Below are positions 14,406 to 23,527 of a DNA stretch of 52,442 nt, in pieces. Every line of letters starts with the position of its first letter. Position 1 is the first letter of the stretch. The notes below the pieces were generated by a model. It did no database searches and was not told where the DNA came from. It saw only the letters and a list, made by a program, of their open reading frames with translations. The stretch spans positions 1 through 52,442 of the forward strand of contig DETL01000032.1 of NCBI GenBank assembly GCA_002361625.1, in the 5' to 3' direction. A program made the translations under genes and the position numbers. The DNA comes from Bacteroidales bacterium UBA3289 (GTDB lineage Bacteria; Bacteroidota; Bacteroidia; Bacteroidales; UBA932).

Positions 14406-15799
14406 ACGAGGAAGTCTCTGGGATCCGTAATGACGCCGGTGACGGCGGCCGCGGCAGCCGTGAGCGGGCTGGCAAGGAGCGTGCGGGAACCGGGGCCCTG
14501 GCGGCCTTCGAAGTTCCGGTTGCTCGTGGAAACGCAGTATTTGCCGGCAGGGACCTTGTCCGGATTCATCGCAAGGCAGGCCGAGCAGCCCGGCTGGCGG
14601 ATCTCGAAACCGGCCTCCCGAAGGACCAGGTCCAGCCCCTCGGCCTCGATCTGGCGGCGGACCGCCTGTGATCCGGGGACCAGCCAGGCCACGACGCCCG
14701 GCGCCTTTTTCCGGCCCTTCACGACAGAGGCGAAGGCCCGGAAATCCTCGATGCGGCCGTTCGTGCAGGCCCCGAGGAAGACATAGTCCACCGATTTGCC
14801 AACCAGGGCGTCACCTGGCTGGAAATCCATATATTTCAAGGCCTTGCAGAAAGAAGGCTGGCCTTCGACGGGAATTTCGTCCAGCGTGGGGACATGCCCG
14901 CACACGGCCGTGCCCATCCCGGGGTTCGTCCCGTAGGTGATCATGGGCGGAATCTCGGCGGCGTCATAGACGACCTCCCGGTCGAAGACGGCGTCGTCGT
15001 CACTCCGGAGCTGCTTCCAGCGTTCGACCGCCTGCTCCCATGCCTCCCCCTTCGGAGCATACTCGCGTCCTTTCAGGTAGGCGAAGGTCGTCTCGTCCGG
15101 GGCGATGAATCCGCCGCGGGCCCCCATCTCGATGGAAAGGTTGCACAGGGTGAGGCGGCCTTCCATGGACAGGGAACGGACGGCGGAACCGGCGTACTCC
15201 ACGAAATAGCCCGTGGCGCCGCTGGTCGTCAGCCGGCTCATCAGGAAGAGGGCCACGTCCTTGGCCGTCACGCCCTTCCCGAGTTCACCCTCGATGCGGA
15301 TCCGCATGGACTTGGGCTTCTGCTGGAGGATGCACTGCGAAGCCATCACCATCTCCACCTCGCTGGTGCCGATGCCGAAGGCGACCGCCCCGACGGCTCC
15401 GTGGGTGGACGTATGGGAATCTCCGCAGACGATGGTCATCCCGGGCAGGGAAAGCGCCTTCTCCGGGCCCACGACGTGGATGATTCCGTTGTCCGGTTCG
15501 TTCATCCCGTAATGCGTCAGTCCGAATTCGGCCGCATTCGCGACGAGGGCGTCCACCTGCTTCTTGGAGACCGGGTCCTCGATCGGGCGGTCCTGGTGCT
15601 CCGTGGGCGTATTGTGGTCCGGCATGCAGAAGATCTTTTCCGGCCGCAGGCAGCGGAGGCCGCGGGCGCGCAGGCCGTCGAAGGCCTGGGGACTCGTCAC
15701 TTCGTGGCAGTAGAGCCGGTCGATATACAGTTGGTCCGGGCCGCCGTCCACGTGCTGGACGACATGCGCATCCCAGATTTTGTCAAACAGCGTATTCAT
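14402..15799 (-). CDS. leuC: 3-isopropylmalate dehydratase large subunit
   Basis: A 465-residue aconitase-family subunit carrying a [4Fe-4S] cluster. The three ligands are in FLGACTNGRIEDF and QPGCSACLAMNPDK; IVCGDSHTSTHGAVGAVAFGIGTSEVEMV and SNRNFEGRQGPGSRTLLASP are strong signatures. Lies 5 bases after leuA and overlaps leuD by 4 bases. Confidence 0.97.
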   Translation of the reverse strand: MNTLFDKIWDAHVVQHVDGGPDQLYIDRLYCHEVTSPQAFDGLRARGLRCLRPEKIFCMPDHNTPTEHQDRPIEDPVSKKQVDALVANAAEFGLTHYGMNEPDNGIIHVVGPEKALSLPGMTIVCGDSHTSTHGAVGAVAFGIGTSEVEMVMASQCILQQKPKSMRIRIEGELGKGVTAKDVALFLMSRLTTSGATGYFVEYAGSAVRSLSMEGRLTLCNLSIEMGARGGFIAPDETTFAYLKGREYAPKGEAWEQAVERWKQLRSDDDAVFDREVVYDAAEIPPMITYGTNPGMGTAVCGHVPTLDEIPVEGQPSFCKALKYMDFQPGDALVGKSVDYVFLGACTNGRIEDFRAFASVVKGRKKAPGVVAWLVPGSQAVRRQIEAEGLDLVLREAGFEIRQPGCSACLAMNPDKVPAGKYCVSTSNRNFEGRQGPGSRTLLASPLTAAAAAVTGVITDPRDFLV

Positions 15800-15804
15800 C
15801 CGTT

Positions 15805-17295
15805 TCAGATTTTGTTGATACAGTCCACATAGGCCTCGATCGAAGCGGTCACGATGTCCGTCGATGCACCGAAGCCGTAATACACACGTCCTTCGTTCTC
15901 CACCTGCATATGCACCTTGCAGCAGTCGTCGGAGCCCTTGGTGACGCCCTGGATGGTGAATTCGTTGATGGTCACCTGGCGGCGGACGATCTGGCGGAGG
16001 GCGTTGATCGCGGCATCGACCGGACCGTTTCCGGTCGCGGCGGCCTCGAACTTCTCCCCGGCGATGTCCAGGCCGATGGAAGCGACCGGCTTCATGCCGA
16101 TGCCGCTCGTCGCCTGGAGCCAGTCCACCTTGATGTGGCGTCCGGCCGCGCGGTCGGCCCCGGCGAGCATCAGGATGTCGTCGTCGTGGATTTCCTTCTT
16201 GCTGTCCGCCAGGCGGAGGAACTGCTCATATACTTCGTCCAGTTTCCCTTCATCCAGCTTCACGCCGTTCACTTCCAGGCGGTACTTGAGCGCCGCCCGG
16301 CCGCTCCGGGCCGTCAGGACGATGGAGTTCGTGTCCACGCCCACGTCCTTCGGGTCGATGATCTCGTAGGTCTCCGCCCGCTTCAGGACGCCGTCCTGGT
16401 GGATGCCGGAGGAATGGGCAAAGGCATTCTTTCCCACGATGGCCTTGTTGGGCTGGACCGGCATGTTCATCAGGGTCGATACGAGCCGGGAGGTGGGATA
16501 GATCTTCTGCGTGTTGATGTTCGTCTCCAGCGGAATGCCCCTGTGGGCCTTCAGGATCATCGCAATCTCCTCCAGGGCGGTGTTCCCCGCCCTTTCGCCG
16601 ATGCCGTTGATGGTCACTTCGCACTGGCGGGCGCCGTTCAGCAGGCCCGCCATCGTGTTGGCTGTCGCCATCCCGAGGTCGTTGTGGCAGTGCGTGGATA
16701 TGATGGCTTTGTGGATGCCGTCCACATGCTCCATCAGGTACTTGATCTTGGCGCCGAATTCCTCCGGCAGGCAATAGCCCGTGGTGTCGGGGATATTGAC
16801 GACGGTCGCACCGGCCTTGATGACGGCCTCGACGACTTTCGCCAGGTATTCATTGTCCGTACGGCCGGCGTCCTCGGCATAGAACTCCACGTCCTCCACG
16901 TACTTCTTCGCATACTTGACGGCGCGGACGGCCCGTTCCAGGACCTCCTCCCGCGTGGAATTGAACTTGTAGCAGATGTGGGAATCGGAAGTGCCGATGC
17001 CGGTATGGATCCGGCCCCGCTTGGCGTACTTCAGCGCTTCGGCCGCCAGGTCGATGTCCTTTTCCACGGCACGCGACAGGGCGCACACCGTGGGCCAGGT
17101 CACCGCCTTGGAAATCTCCACCACCGAGTTGAAATCCCCCGGGCTGGAGATCGGGAAGCCGGCCTCGATGACATCCACGCCCAGGAGTTCCAGGGCCTTG
17201 GCGACCTGGATCTTCTCCACGGTGTTCAGCTGGCATCCGGGCACCTGCTCCCCGTCGCGGAGCGTGGTATCGAATATATAGACGCGGTCGTTCAT
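15805..17295 (-). CDS. leuA: 2-isopropylmalate synthase
   Basis: A 496-residue enzyme that condenses acetyl-CoA with 2-oxoisovalerate, the first committed step to leucine. DTTLRDGEQVPGCQLN, the metal site STHCHNDLGMATANTMAGLLNGARQCE, and HSSGIHQDGVLK are the standard LeuA motifs. The C-terminal regulatory domain starts at about residue 385 and is the known site of leucine feedback. The ATG overlaps the ilvC stop as ATGA. Confidence 0.96.
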   Translation of the reverse strand: MNDRVYIFDTTLRDGEQVPGCQLNTVEKIQVAKALELLGVDVIEAGFPISSPGDFNSVVEISKAVTWPTVCALSRAVEKDIDLAAEALKYAKRGRIHTGIGTSDSHICYKFNSTREEVLERAVRAVKYAKKYVEDVEFYAEDAGRTDNEYLAKVVEAVIKAGATVVNIPDTTGYCLPEEFGAKIKYLMEHVDGIHKAIISTHCHNDLGMATANTMAGLLNGARQCEVTINGIGERAGNTALEEIAMILKAHRGIPLETNINTQKIYPTSRLVSTLMNMPVQPNKAIVGKNAFAHSSGIHQDGVLKRAETYEIIDPKDVGVDTNSIVLTARSGRAALKYRLEVNGVKLDEGKLDEVYEQFLRLADSKKEIHDDDILMLAGADRAAGRHIKVDWLQATSGIGMKPVASIGLDIAGEKFEAAATGNGPVDAAINALRQIVRRQVTINEFTIQGVTKGSDDCCKVHMQVENEGRVYYGFGASTDIVTASIEAYVDCINKI

Positions 17296-18341
17296 CGGTC
17301 GATCTCTTCGGGACGCAGCTTCCTCACGGCGGCGCCGGTGCGCCAGAGCTCGCTCTCACGGAGCGCCTTCAGCTCTTTCTCGAGGCCCACGCGGTAATCC
17401 GGCTTGGAGTTCGCGTCGATGGAGACCTGGGCCTCCTCGCCGCTGGCCACCCGCTGGTAGAGTTTCTCGAAGACCGGCTTCGTGGCATCGTGGAACGGGC
17501 CCATCCAGTCCAGGGCGCCGCGCTGGGCGGTGGTGGAGCAGTTGGCGTACATCCAGTCCATGCCCTTCTCGGCAAAGAGCGGCATCAGGGACTGGGTGAG
17601 TTCCTCGACCGTCTCGTTGAAGGCCTCGGACGGACTGTGTCCATGCTCGCGGAGCACCTCGTACTGGGCCAGCAGGATGCCCTGGATGGCGCCCATCAGC
17701 GTGCCGCGCTCACCGGTCAGGTCGGAATAGACCTCGCGCTTGAAATCGGTCTCGAACAGGTAGCCGGAGCCCACGCCGATACCCAGGGCGAGGGTACGCT
17801 CGAGGGCGCGGCCGGTCGCATCCTGATATACCGCATAGGAGGAATTCACGCCGCGGCCCTGCAGGAACAGACGGCGGAGGGAGGTACCGGAGCCCTTCGG
17901 GGCCACCATGATCACATCCACGTCGGCCGGCGGGATGATGCCCGTGCGCTCCTTGTAGGTGATGCCGAAGCCATGGGAGAAATACAGGGCCTTGCCGGGG
18001 GTGAGATGCTTCTTCACCGTGGGCCAGACCTCGATCTGGGCCGCATCGGAAACCAGGTACTGGATGATGGTTCCCTTCTCGCAGGCTTCCTCGATCTCGA
18101 AGAGGGTCTTCCCGGGCACCCAGCCGTCGGCGACAGCCTTGTCATAGGTCTTGCCCTTGCGCTGGCCCACGATCACGTTGAACCCGTTGTCCTTGAGGTT
18201 CAGCGCCTGTCCGGGGCCCTGGACGCCGTAGCCGATGACCGCGATGACCTCGTCCTTCAGGACCTCGCGTGCTTTTTCCAGGGTGAATTCCTCGCGGGTC
18301 ACGACGTTCTCATCGACCCCGCCAAAATTGATCTTTGCCAT
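17292..18341 (-). CDS. ilvC: Ketol-acid reductoisomerase
   Basis: A 349-residue NADPH- and magnesium-dependent enzyme of Ile and Val synthesis. The N-terminal Rossmann motif is VIGYGVQGPGQALNLKDNG, with the cofactor loop VGQRKGK. The knotted C-terminal domain includes SDLTGERGTLMGAIQGILLAQYEVL. The start MAKINFGG lies 5 bases after ilvN; the open frame extends nearly 100 codons further as a shadow of ilvN and is not coding. Confidence 0.96.
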   Translation of the reverse strand: MAKINFGGVDENVVTREEFTLEKAREVLKDEVIAVIGYGVQGPGQALNLKDNGFNVIVGQRKGKTYDKAVADGWVPGKTLFEIEEACEKGTIIQYLVSDAAQIEVWPTVKKHLTPGKALYFSHGFGITYKERTGIIPPADVDVIMVAPKGSGTSLRRLFLQGRGVNSSYAVYQDATGRALERTLALGIGVGSGYLFETDFKREVYSDLTGERGTLMGAIQGILLAQYEVLREHGHSPSEAFNETVEELTQSLMPLFAEKGMDWMYANCSTTAQRGALDWMGPFHDATKPVFEKLYQRVASGEEAQVSIDANSKPDYRVGLEKELKALRESELWRTGAAVRKLRPEEIDR

Positions 18342-18346
18342 AACTG

Positions 18347-18904
18347 TTATTGATTTAATAATTGATTCCTTTCCCTTTCCCGCTTGCGGAGGAACTTGAA
18401 CACGGGTTCCTGTTCCGCCCGGGAGACTGCGATCCGGCCCGACCGGACGAACTGGAGGACGCCCACCGGCTTCAGGTCGTCGTGCAGGGCGGCCGTTTCC
18501 TCCGAGAGGCCGGTCTTCTGGATGACCGTGAAGATCTTGTTCATCTCCACGATGCGTGCGTGGTATTTGCTCAGCAGGTGCTCGATGTCCCCGTTCTCCA
18601 GGAGGGCGGGCGTCGGGACCTTGTACAGGCACAGCTCGCGGTACACGATCTTGTCGGCCGTGTAGAAGAAGGCCTTGATCACGTCCACGCGCTTTTCGAT
18701 CTGCTGGACGCTCTCCTTCACCTTTTTCTCCACGCCGGAGGTGACGATCGTGATGTTGTGGATCCCTTCCATCGACGTGGCGCCGGCGGAAAGGCTCCAG
18801 ATGCTCAGGCCGTGGCGCGTGAACACGTTCGTGATCTGCGCCAGGAGGCCGATCTGGTTCTCGGTGTAGATGGTCACCGTATATTCCTTCACCTGATTGT
18901 CCAT
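18347..18904 (-). CDS. ilvN: Acetolactate synthase small (regulatory) subunit
   Basis: A 185-residue ACT-domain protein that binds the catalytic subunit and confers valine feedback. The ACT motif is YTVTIYTENQIGLLAQITNVFTRHGLSIWSLSAG near the N-terminus; a second ACT-like C-terminal half follows. The ATG at 18904 is 2 bases after the ilvB stop; an in-frame ATG at 18919 would overlap ilvB and is less likely. Confidence 0.93.
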   Translation of the reverse strand: MDNQVKEYTVTIYTENQIGLLAQITNVFTRHGLSIWSLSAGATSMEGIHNITIVTSGVEKKVKESVQQIEKRVDVIKAFFYTADKIVYRELCLYKVPTPALLENGDIEHLLSKYHARIVEMNKIFTVIQKTGLSEETAALHDDLKPVGVLQFVRSGRIAVSRAEQEPVFKFLRKRERERNQLLNQ

Positions 18905-18906
18905 CG

Positions 18907-20607
18907 CTAACTGTACCATTCGGATTCTGTGATCATGATCTCATGGATGCCTTTCCCCGGAGGGACCATGGGCATCACCATCCCCTCTTCCTGCACATGC
19001 ACGTCCAGGAGGAAGGGCTCGTCGTCCTTCCACATCTCCCGGAGGGCGGATTCCAGGTCCTCCCGCTTCTCCACGGAAACGGTCCGGATGCCGTAGGCCC
19101 GGGCGATGAGGGCGTAGTCGGGATTGAGCATCCGCGTCTGCGAGTAGCGGCGTCCGAAGAAGAGTTCCTGCCACTGCCGGACATTGCCCAGCCAGTTGTT
19201 GTTCAGGAGGACGACCTTGACGCCGATCCCCTCCTGCATGATGGTCCCGAACTCCTGCATGGTCATCTGGATGCCACCGTCCCCGACGAAAAGGCACACG
19301 GGGCGCTCCGGAGCGGCGATTTTCGCGCCGATGGCGGCCGGAAGGCCGAAACCCATCGTCCCGAGGCCTCCGGAGGAGATGAAACTCCGGGTCTCCCGGA
19401 ACCGGGAATAGCGGGCGCCCATCATCTGGTTCTGTCCCACGTCCGTCACGACGACCGCCTGGCCGTCCACCGCCCGGACCACCCGGTCCACGACCTCGCC
19501 CATCTTGAGCAGGCCGGACTCGGGATGCACTTCCGGATCAACGACTTTCTCCTTCTCCACGGCATCACAGTGGTCGAAAGCCGCGTTCCACGCGGGATGT
19601 TTCCGCTGCTGCATCCGTTCGGTCAGGAGGGTGAGAACCTTGGCGGCATCGCCCCGGAGGGGCACATCGACCGGGATGATCTTGCCGATCTCGGAGATGT
19701 CGATGTCGATATGGATGACCTTCGCCTGCCGGGCATAGGTGGACACCGTTCCGGTCACGCGGTCGTCGAACCGCATGCCCACGGCGACGAGCACGTCGCA
19801 GGAGTTGGTCATCTGATTGGGCGCGATGTTCCCGTGCATCCCGATCATGCCGCGGTACAGCGGGAAATCGGACGGAAGGGCGCTGAGTCCCAGGAGGGTG
19901 GAACCGGCGGGAATGTCGCCCTTTTCCAGGAAGGCCCGGAGCTGCCGCTCTGCATGGCCCAGGATGACACCCTGGCCGAAGACGACGAAAGGTCTCTCGG
20001 CCGCGTCGAGCAGTTCAACAGCCTTCTTGACAGATTGTTCCGATATTTTCGGATCCGGAACGTAACTGCGGATGAACTGGCATTTTTCGTATTTGAAATC
20101 CGTCAGGCCCACCTGCGCATCCTTCGTAAAGTCCAGGACCACGGGGCCGGGACGGCCGGAACCCGCGATATAGAAGGCCCTGGCCACGGCCCAGGCCACT
20201 TCGTCCGCGCAGCGGATCTGATAATTCCACTTGCTGATCGGTCCCGTGAGGCCGATCACGTCGGCTTCCTGGAATGCATCCGTTCCCAGGGCCGCCGACG
20301 AAACCTGGCCGGTGATGACGACGACGGGCGTGGAATCGGTCATCGCATCGTGTACGCCGGTGATGACATTCGTCGCTCCCGGACCGGAAGTCACGATGAC
20401 CACGCCGGGCGTTCCCTTGATGCGGGCGTAGCCCTGGGCCGCATGGATGGCCCCCTGCTCGTGGCGCACCAGGATGTGCCGCACGTCGGTCTTATAATCC
20501 TCCAGGCTGTCGTACACGGGCATGATCTGCCCGCCGGGATACCCGAAGACGGTATCCACGCCCTCCGCGACGAGGGCTTTCCAGAGCGCTTCGGAACCGG
20601 TAATCAT
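18907..20607 (-). CDS. ilvB: Acetolactate synthase large subunit
   Basis: A 566-residue thiamine-pyrophosphate and FAD enzyme that makes acetolactate or acetohydroxybutyrate from pyruvate. The catalytic Glu is in VRHEQGAIHAAQGYAR, the TPP motif is GDGGIQMTMQEFGTIMQEGIGVKVVLLNNNWLGN, and the FAD region includes AVGMRFDDRVTG. The ATG overlaps the ilvD stop as ATGA; the open frame reaches about 100 codons further upstream, but those are a shadow of ilvD. Confidence 0.96.
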   Translation of the reverse strand: MITGSEALWKALVAEGVDTVFGYPGGQIMPVYDSLEDYKTDVRHILVRHEQGAIHAAQGYARIKGTPGVVIVTSGPGATNVITGVHDAMTDSTPVVVITGQVSSAALGTDAFQEADVIGLTGPISKWNYQIRCADEVAWAVARAFYIAGSGRPGPVVLDFTKDAQVGLTDFKYEKCQFIRSYVPDPKISEQSVKKAVELLDAAERPFVVFGQGVILGHAERQLRAFLEKGDIPAGSTLLGLSALPSDFPLYRGMIGMHGNIAPNQMTNSCDVLVAVGMRFDDRVTGTVSTYARQAKVIHIDIDISEIGKIIPVDVPLRGDAAKVLTLLTERMQQRKHPAWNAAFDHCDAVEKEKVVDPEVHPESGLLKMGEVVDRVVRAVDGQAVVVTDVGQNQMMGARYSRFRETRSFISSGGLGTMGFGLPAAIGAKIAAPERPVCLFVGDGGIQMTMQEFGTIMQEGIGVKVVLLNNNWLGNVRQWQELFFGRRYSQTRMLNPDYALIARAYGIRTVSVEKREDLESALREMWKDDEPFLLDVHVQEEGMVMPMVPPGKGIHEIMITESEWYS

Positions 20608-22433
20608 AACGCGCGCACCGCCCCCTTGTCGGCCGAGGTCACCATCCTGGCGTAAGCCTGCAGGCTCCGGGAAACCTCCCGCTGCCGTACGGGCGGCGTG
20701 AACGCCTTTTCCCCGCGGGCTTCCTCCTCCGCCCGACGCTTGCCGAGCTCTTCCTCGGAGAGGCATACGCGGATCGAGCGCGCCGGGATGTCGATTTCCA
20801 GCATGTCCCCGTCCCGGACCAGGGCGATATTTCCGCCCGCCGCCGCTTCCGGAGAGATGTGGCCGATGGAAAGGCCCGAAGTGCCGCCGCTGAAACGGCC
20901 GTCGGTCAGGAGGGCGCACTCCTTCCCCAGGTGGACCGACTTGAGATAGGACGTGGGATACAGCATTTCCTGCATGCCCGGGCCGCCCTTGGGACCTTCA
21001 TAGGTAATGACGACGACGTCCCCACGCTTGACTTTTCCGCCCAGGATCCCGTCACAGGCCGCTTCCTGGGAGTCGAAAACCTTCGCCGGACCGGAGAACT
21101 TCCAGATGGAAGCATCCACGCCGGCCGTCTTCACGACACAGCCGTCCTGGGCGATGTTGCCGAAGAGGACGGCCAGGCCGCCATCGGCCGTATAGGCATG
21201 GGCCACCGAACGGATGCAGCCCTTTTCCCGGTCCGTGTCCGCTTCCCGGTAATAGGTTTCCTGCGAGCCCATCTCCGTGCTGAAACGGCCGGCCGGTGCG
21301 CTGAGGAACAGTTTCTTCGCCTCTTCCGTCACGTTCGGGGAAAGGAGGGCGTAGCGGTCGATTTCCTCTCCGAGGGTCATCCCGTCCACCCGGTAAAGGG
21401 TGGCGTCCACGAGGCCGCATTCGGCCAGCTCGCGCAGGATGGAGACCACGCCGCCCGCCCGGTTCACGTCCTGGACATGATAGACAGGGGTGTTGGGAGC
21501 TACTTTGCAGATACAGGGGACTTTGCGGGAAAGCGTGTCGATATCGGCCATGGTGAAGTCCACGCCCGCTTCCCGGGCGACAGCCAGCAGGTGCAGGACC
21601 GTATTGGTGGACCCGCCCATGGCGATATCCAGCGCCATCGCATTCAGAAAGGCGGGCCGGGTGGCGATGGAACGCGGAAGGACCCGGTCGTCGCCGTCCC
21701 GATAATATTTCCAGGCATTCTCCACGATGAGCGCCGCGGCTTTCCGGAACAGTTCCGTCCGGTTCACGTGCGTCGCGACGACGGTGCCGTTGCCGGGCAG
21801 GGCCAGGCCGATGGCTTCGGTCAGGCAGTTCATCGAATTGGCCGTGAACATGCCGGAGCAGCAGCCGCATCCGGGACAGGCACGCTGTTCCACCTGCGCC
21901 ACTTCATCGTCGGAGAGGGAAGCATCCGCGGACTGGACCATCGCATCGATCAGGTCCAGTTTCCGGTCGCCCAGCACCCCCGCCTCCATCGGCCCGCCGG
22001 AGACGAAAACCGTGGGGATGTTCAGCCGCATCGCAGCCATCAGCATGCCGGGCGTGATCTTGTCGCAGTTGCTGATGCAGACCATGGCATCGGCCTTATG
22101 GGCGTTCACCATGTATTCCACGCTGTCGGCGATGATTTCACGGGACGGGAGGGAATAGAGCATGCCGTCATGGCCCATGGCGATACCGTCGTCCACCGCA
22201 ATGGTGTTGAACTCGGCGGCGAAACAGCCCAGTTTCTCGATCTCCGCTTTCACCAGCTGGCCCGCCGCATGCAGATGCGTATGACCGGGGACGAACTGCG
22301 TGAAGGAATTCACGACGGCGATGACCGGTTTTCCCACCTGGTCCGCCTGCATGCCGGCCGCCCGCCAAAGGGCGCGGGCGCCTGCCATCCTGCGCCCCTC
22401 GAAGGTGACGCTGCTCCTGAACGGATGTTTCAT
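20604..22433 (-). CDS. ilvD: Dihydroxy-acid dehydratase
   Basis: A 609-residue iron-sulfur enzyme that dehydrates dihydroxy acids to the keto acids of Val and Ile. Signatures are the cluster-binding ISNCDKITPGMLMA and CPGCGCCSGMFTANSMNCL, MGGSTNTVLHLLA, and TDGRFSGGTSGLSIGHISPEAAAGG. First gene of the operon; it starts 22 bases after the attenuator T run and about 100 bases after the leader peptide stop. Confidence 0.97.
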   Translation of the reverse strand: MKHPFRSSVTFEGRRMAGARALWRAAGMQADQVGKPVIAVVNSFTQFVPGHTHLHAAGQLVKAEIEKLGCFAAEFNTIAVDDGIAMGHDGMLYSLPSREIIADSVEYMVNAHKADAMVCISNCDKITPGMLMAAMRLNIPTVFVSGGPMEAGVLGDRKLDLIDAMVQSADASLSDDEVAQVEQRACPGCGCCSGMFTANSMNCLTEAIGLALPGNGTVVATHVNRTELFRKAAALIVENAWKYYRDGDDRVLPRSIATRPAFLNAMALDIAMGGSTNTVLHLLAVAREAGVDFTMADIDTLSRKVPCICKVAPNTPVYHVQDVNRAGGVVSILRELAECGLVDATLYRVDGMTLGEEIDRYALLSPNVTEEAKKLFLSAPAGRFSTEMGSQETYYREADTDREKGCIRSVAHAYTADGGLAVLFGNIAQDGCVVKTAGVDASIWKFSGPAKVFDSQEAACDGILGGKVKRGDVVVITYEGPKGGPGMQEMLYPTSYLKSVHLGKECALLTDGRFSGGTSGLSIGHISPEAAAGGNIALVRDGDMLEIDIPARSIRVCLSEEELGKRRAEEEARGEKAFTPPVRQREVSRSLQAYARMVTSADKGAVRAL

Positions 22434-22454
22434 ATCAAAACTACACTACTATAC

Positions 22455-22493
22455 TAAAAAACCTCCTTCCCGTCGTGGACTGAGAAGGAGGTT
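22455..22493 (-). terminator. Attenuator terminator of the ilv-leu operon
   Basis: A perfect ten-base stem read leftward (22493-22484 AACCTCCTTC with 22469-22460 GAAGGAGGTT) ends in six T just before ilvD. The loop holds TCAGTCCACG (22483-22474), complementary over ten bases to CGTGGACTGA at 22530-22521. That pairing would trap the 5' arm of the terminator and acts as the predicted antiterminator. Confidence 0.85.
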
Positions 22494-22520
22494 GGTTTAT
22501 GGTATTCACCGTCACGCCTT

Positions 22521-22530
22521 TCAGTCCACG
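22521..22530 (-). promoter_or_regulatory. Antiterminator arm
   Basis: CGTGGACTGA on the minus strand, perfectly complementary to the terminator loop at 22483-22474. It starts 1 base after the leader peptide stop codon, so a ribosome waiting at the stop would cover it and favour termination, while one stalled at earlier Ile, Leu or Val codons would leave it free. Confidence 0.75.
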
Positions 22531-22531
22531 T

Positions 22532-22585
22532 CTATGGAAGGACGAGGATAATCAGAGAAAGGACAAGGACGAGAATGCTGTTCAT
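22532..22585 (-). CDS. ilv operon leader peptide
   Basis: A 17-codon frame with ATG start and TAG stop encodes MNSILVLVLSLIILVLP. Twelve of the 17 residues are Ile, Leu or Val, and they come in unbroken clusters. It lies between the promoter and the attenuator of the branched-chain operon. This is the layout of a ribosome-mediated attenuation leader (as in enteric ilvL). The composition and position are seen; the regulatory role is inferred from them. Confidence 0.85.
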   Translation of the reverse strand: MNSILVLVLSLIILVLP

Positions 22586-22609
22586 CGGCTTATAAATCGT
22601 AACCGATGG

Positions 22610-22640
22610 CAAATATCGCAAAAGAGTTTTTAAAAAACAA
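22610..22640 (-). promoter_or_regulatory. Promoter of the ilv-leu operon
   Basis: On the minus strand TTG (22640-22638), a 20-base spacer, then GATATTTG (22617-22610), one mismatch from TAnnTTTG. It lies 24 bases before the leader peptide start and directly after the nitrilase stop. Confidence 0.55.
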
Positions 22641-22656
22641 GAAAAAGTTCAGAAAA

Positions 22657-23427
22657 TTATTGAGAATCAGCATCGAGCAGCGCCGGGAAAGAAGCCCGCG
22701 TGTTATCCAAAAGCGCCTTTTTTATTTCGAATTCAATGATGTCTATCCGATTTTCCTTACAAATTGAAAGCTGTTCCCCGCGCGGACCGTACAATCCGGT
22801 ATGTCCGGAATACAGGTTCCCGGGGTCCTTCCCCACCCGGTTCACGCCGGCGACAAAGCAGACATTCTCGATGGCCCGGGCTTTCAGGAGGGCATCCCAG
22901 GCATCCACCCGCTGCTGCGGCCAGCTGGCGACATACAGGATCAGGTCGTAATCAGGCCGCCCGTCCACCAGCCGGTTCCGGGAAAAGACCGGGAAGCGGA
23001 GGTCATAGCAGACCTGCAGAAGGATGCGGAAGCCTGCATGCTCCACGATGACGCGGTCCTCACCGGCCGTGTAATGTTCATGCTCGCCCCCATAAGTAAA
23101 AAGGTGATGCTTGTCATAGAAGACGAAATGCCCGTCCGGATACACGAAATAGAAACGGTTCCGGTAGGTCCCGTCCGCCGCCTGCACCGATACGCTGCCG
23201 GCGACGGCGCACTCCTTGGACTGGGCATAGGCCTGCATCCAGCGGAGCGAATCCCCGTTCTCGCTCTCGGCAACCCCTTCGGGTTCCGTCACGAAACCGG
23301 TGGGAAACATTTCGGGAAGGACGACGAGATCGGTCCGCTGGGTGCCCATCAGCATCCGGCGTGCATCCTCCCGGCTCTGCTCGGGAACCGCCCAGGTGGG
23401 CGAAGTCTGCAACAAGGTAATCTTCAT
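22657..23427 (-). CDS. Nitrilase-family omega-amidase (YafV-like)
   Basis: A 256-residue carbon-nitrogen hydrolase. The catalytic triad is visible: Glu in VVLPEMFPTGF, Lys in FYDKHHLFTYGGEHEHY and Cys in LLQVCYDLRFPVFSRN. This pattern fits the YafV/Nit2 omega-amidase group, which hydrolyses alpha-ketoglutaramate or ketosuccinamate in methionine salvage and repair. The start MKITLLQTSPTW is preferred over a GTG six codons upstream. It stands alone; no hairpin terminator follows, and the ilv promoter begins 17 bases after its stop. Confidence 0.85.
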   Translation of the reverse strand: MKITLLQTSPTWAVPEQSREDARRMLMGTQRTDLVVLPEMFPTGFVTEPEGVAESENGDSLRWMQAYAQSKECAVAGSVSVQAADGTYRNRFYFVYPDGHFVFYDKHHLFTYGGEHEHYTAGEDRVIVEHAGFRILLQVCYDLRFPVFSRNRLVDGRPDYDLILYVASWPQQRVDAWDALLKARAIENVCFVAGVNRVGKDPGNLYSGHTGLYGPRGEQLSICKENRIDIIEFEIKKALLDNTRASFPALLDADSQ

Positions 23428-23474
23428 AGGATTCGGCTTTGTCACAAATGTAATAAAAACTCCCCGTTATCCCA

Positions 23475-23506
23475 ACAAAAAACGGCATCCTTCCGCAGGA
23501 TGCCGT
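23475..23506 (-). terminator. Terminator of the DUF4332 gene
   Basis: A perfect ten-base stem (ACGGCATCCT 23482-23491 with AGGATGCCGT 23497-23506). Read leftward it is followed by six T, 21 bases after the stop codon of the DUF4332 gene. Confidence 0.85.
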
Positions 23507-23527
23507 CCGGAATCGTTTTGGGGACGA

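Noticed and set aside
20608..20919. N-terminal extension of ilvB by about 100 codons
   Set aside because: The residues are a shadow of ilvD, and the ATGA overlap with the family-typical MITGSEALWKAL start is far more convincing.
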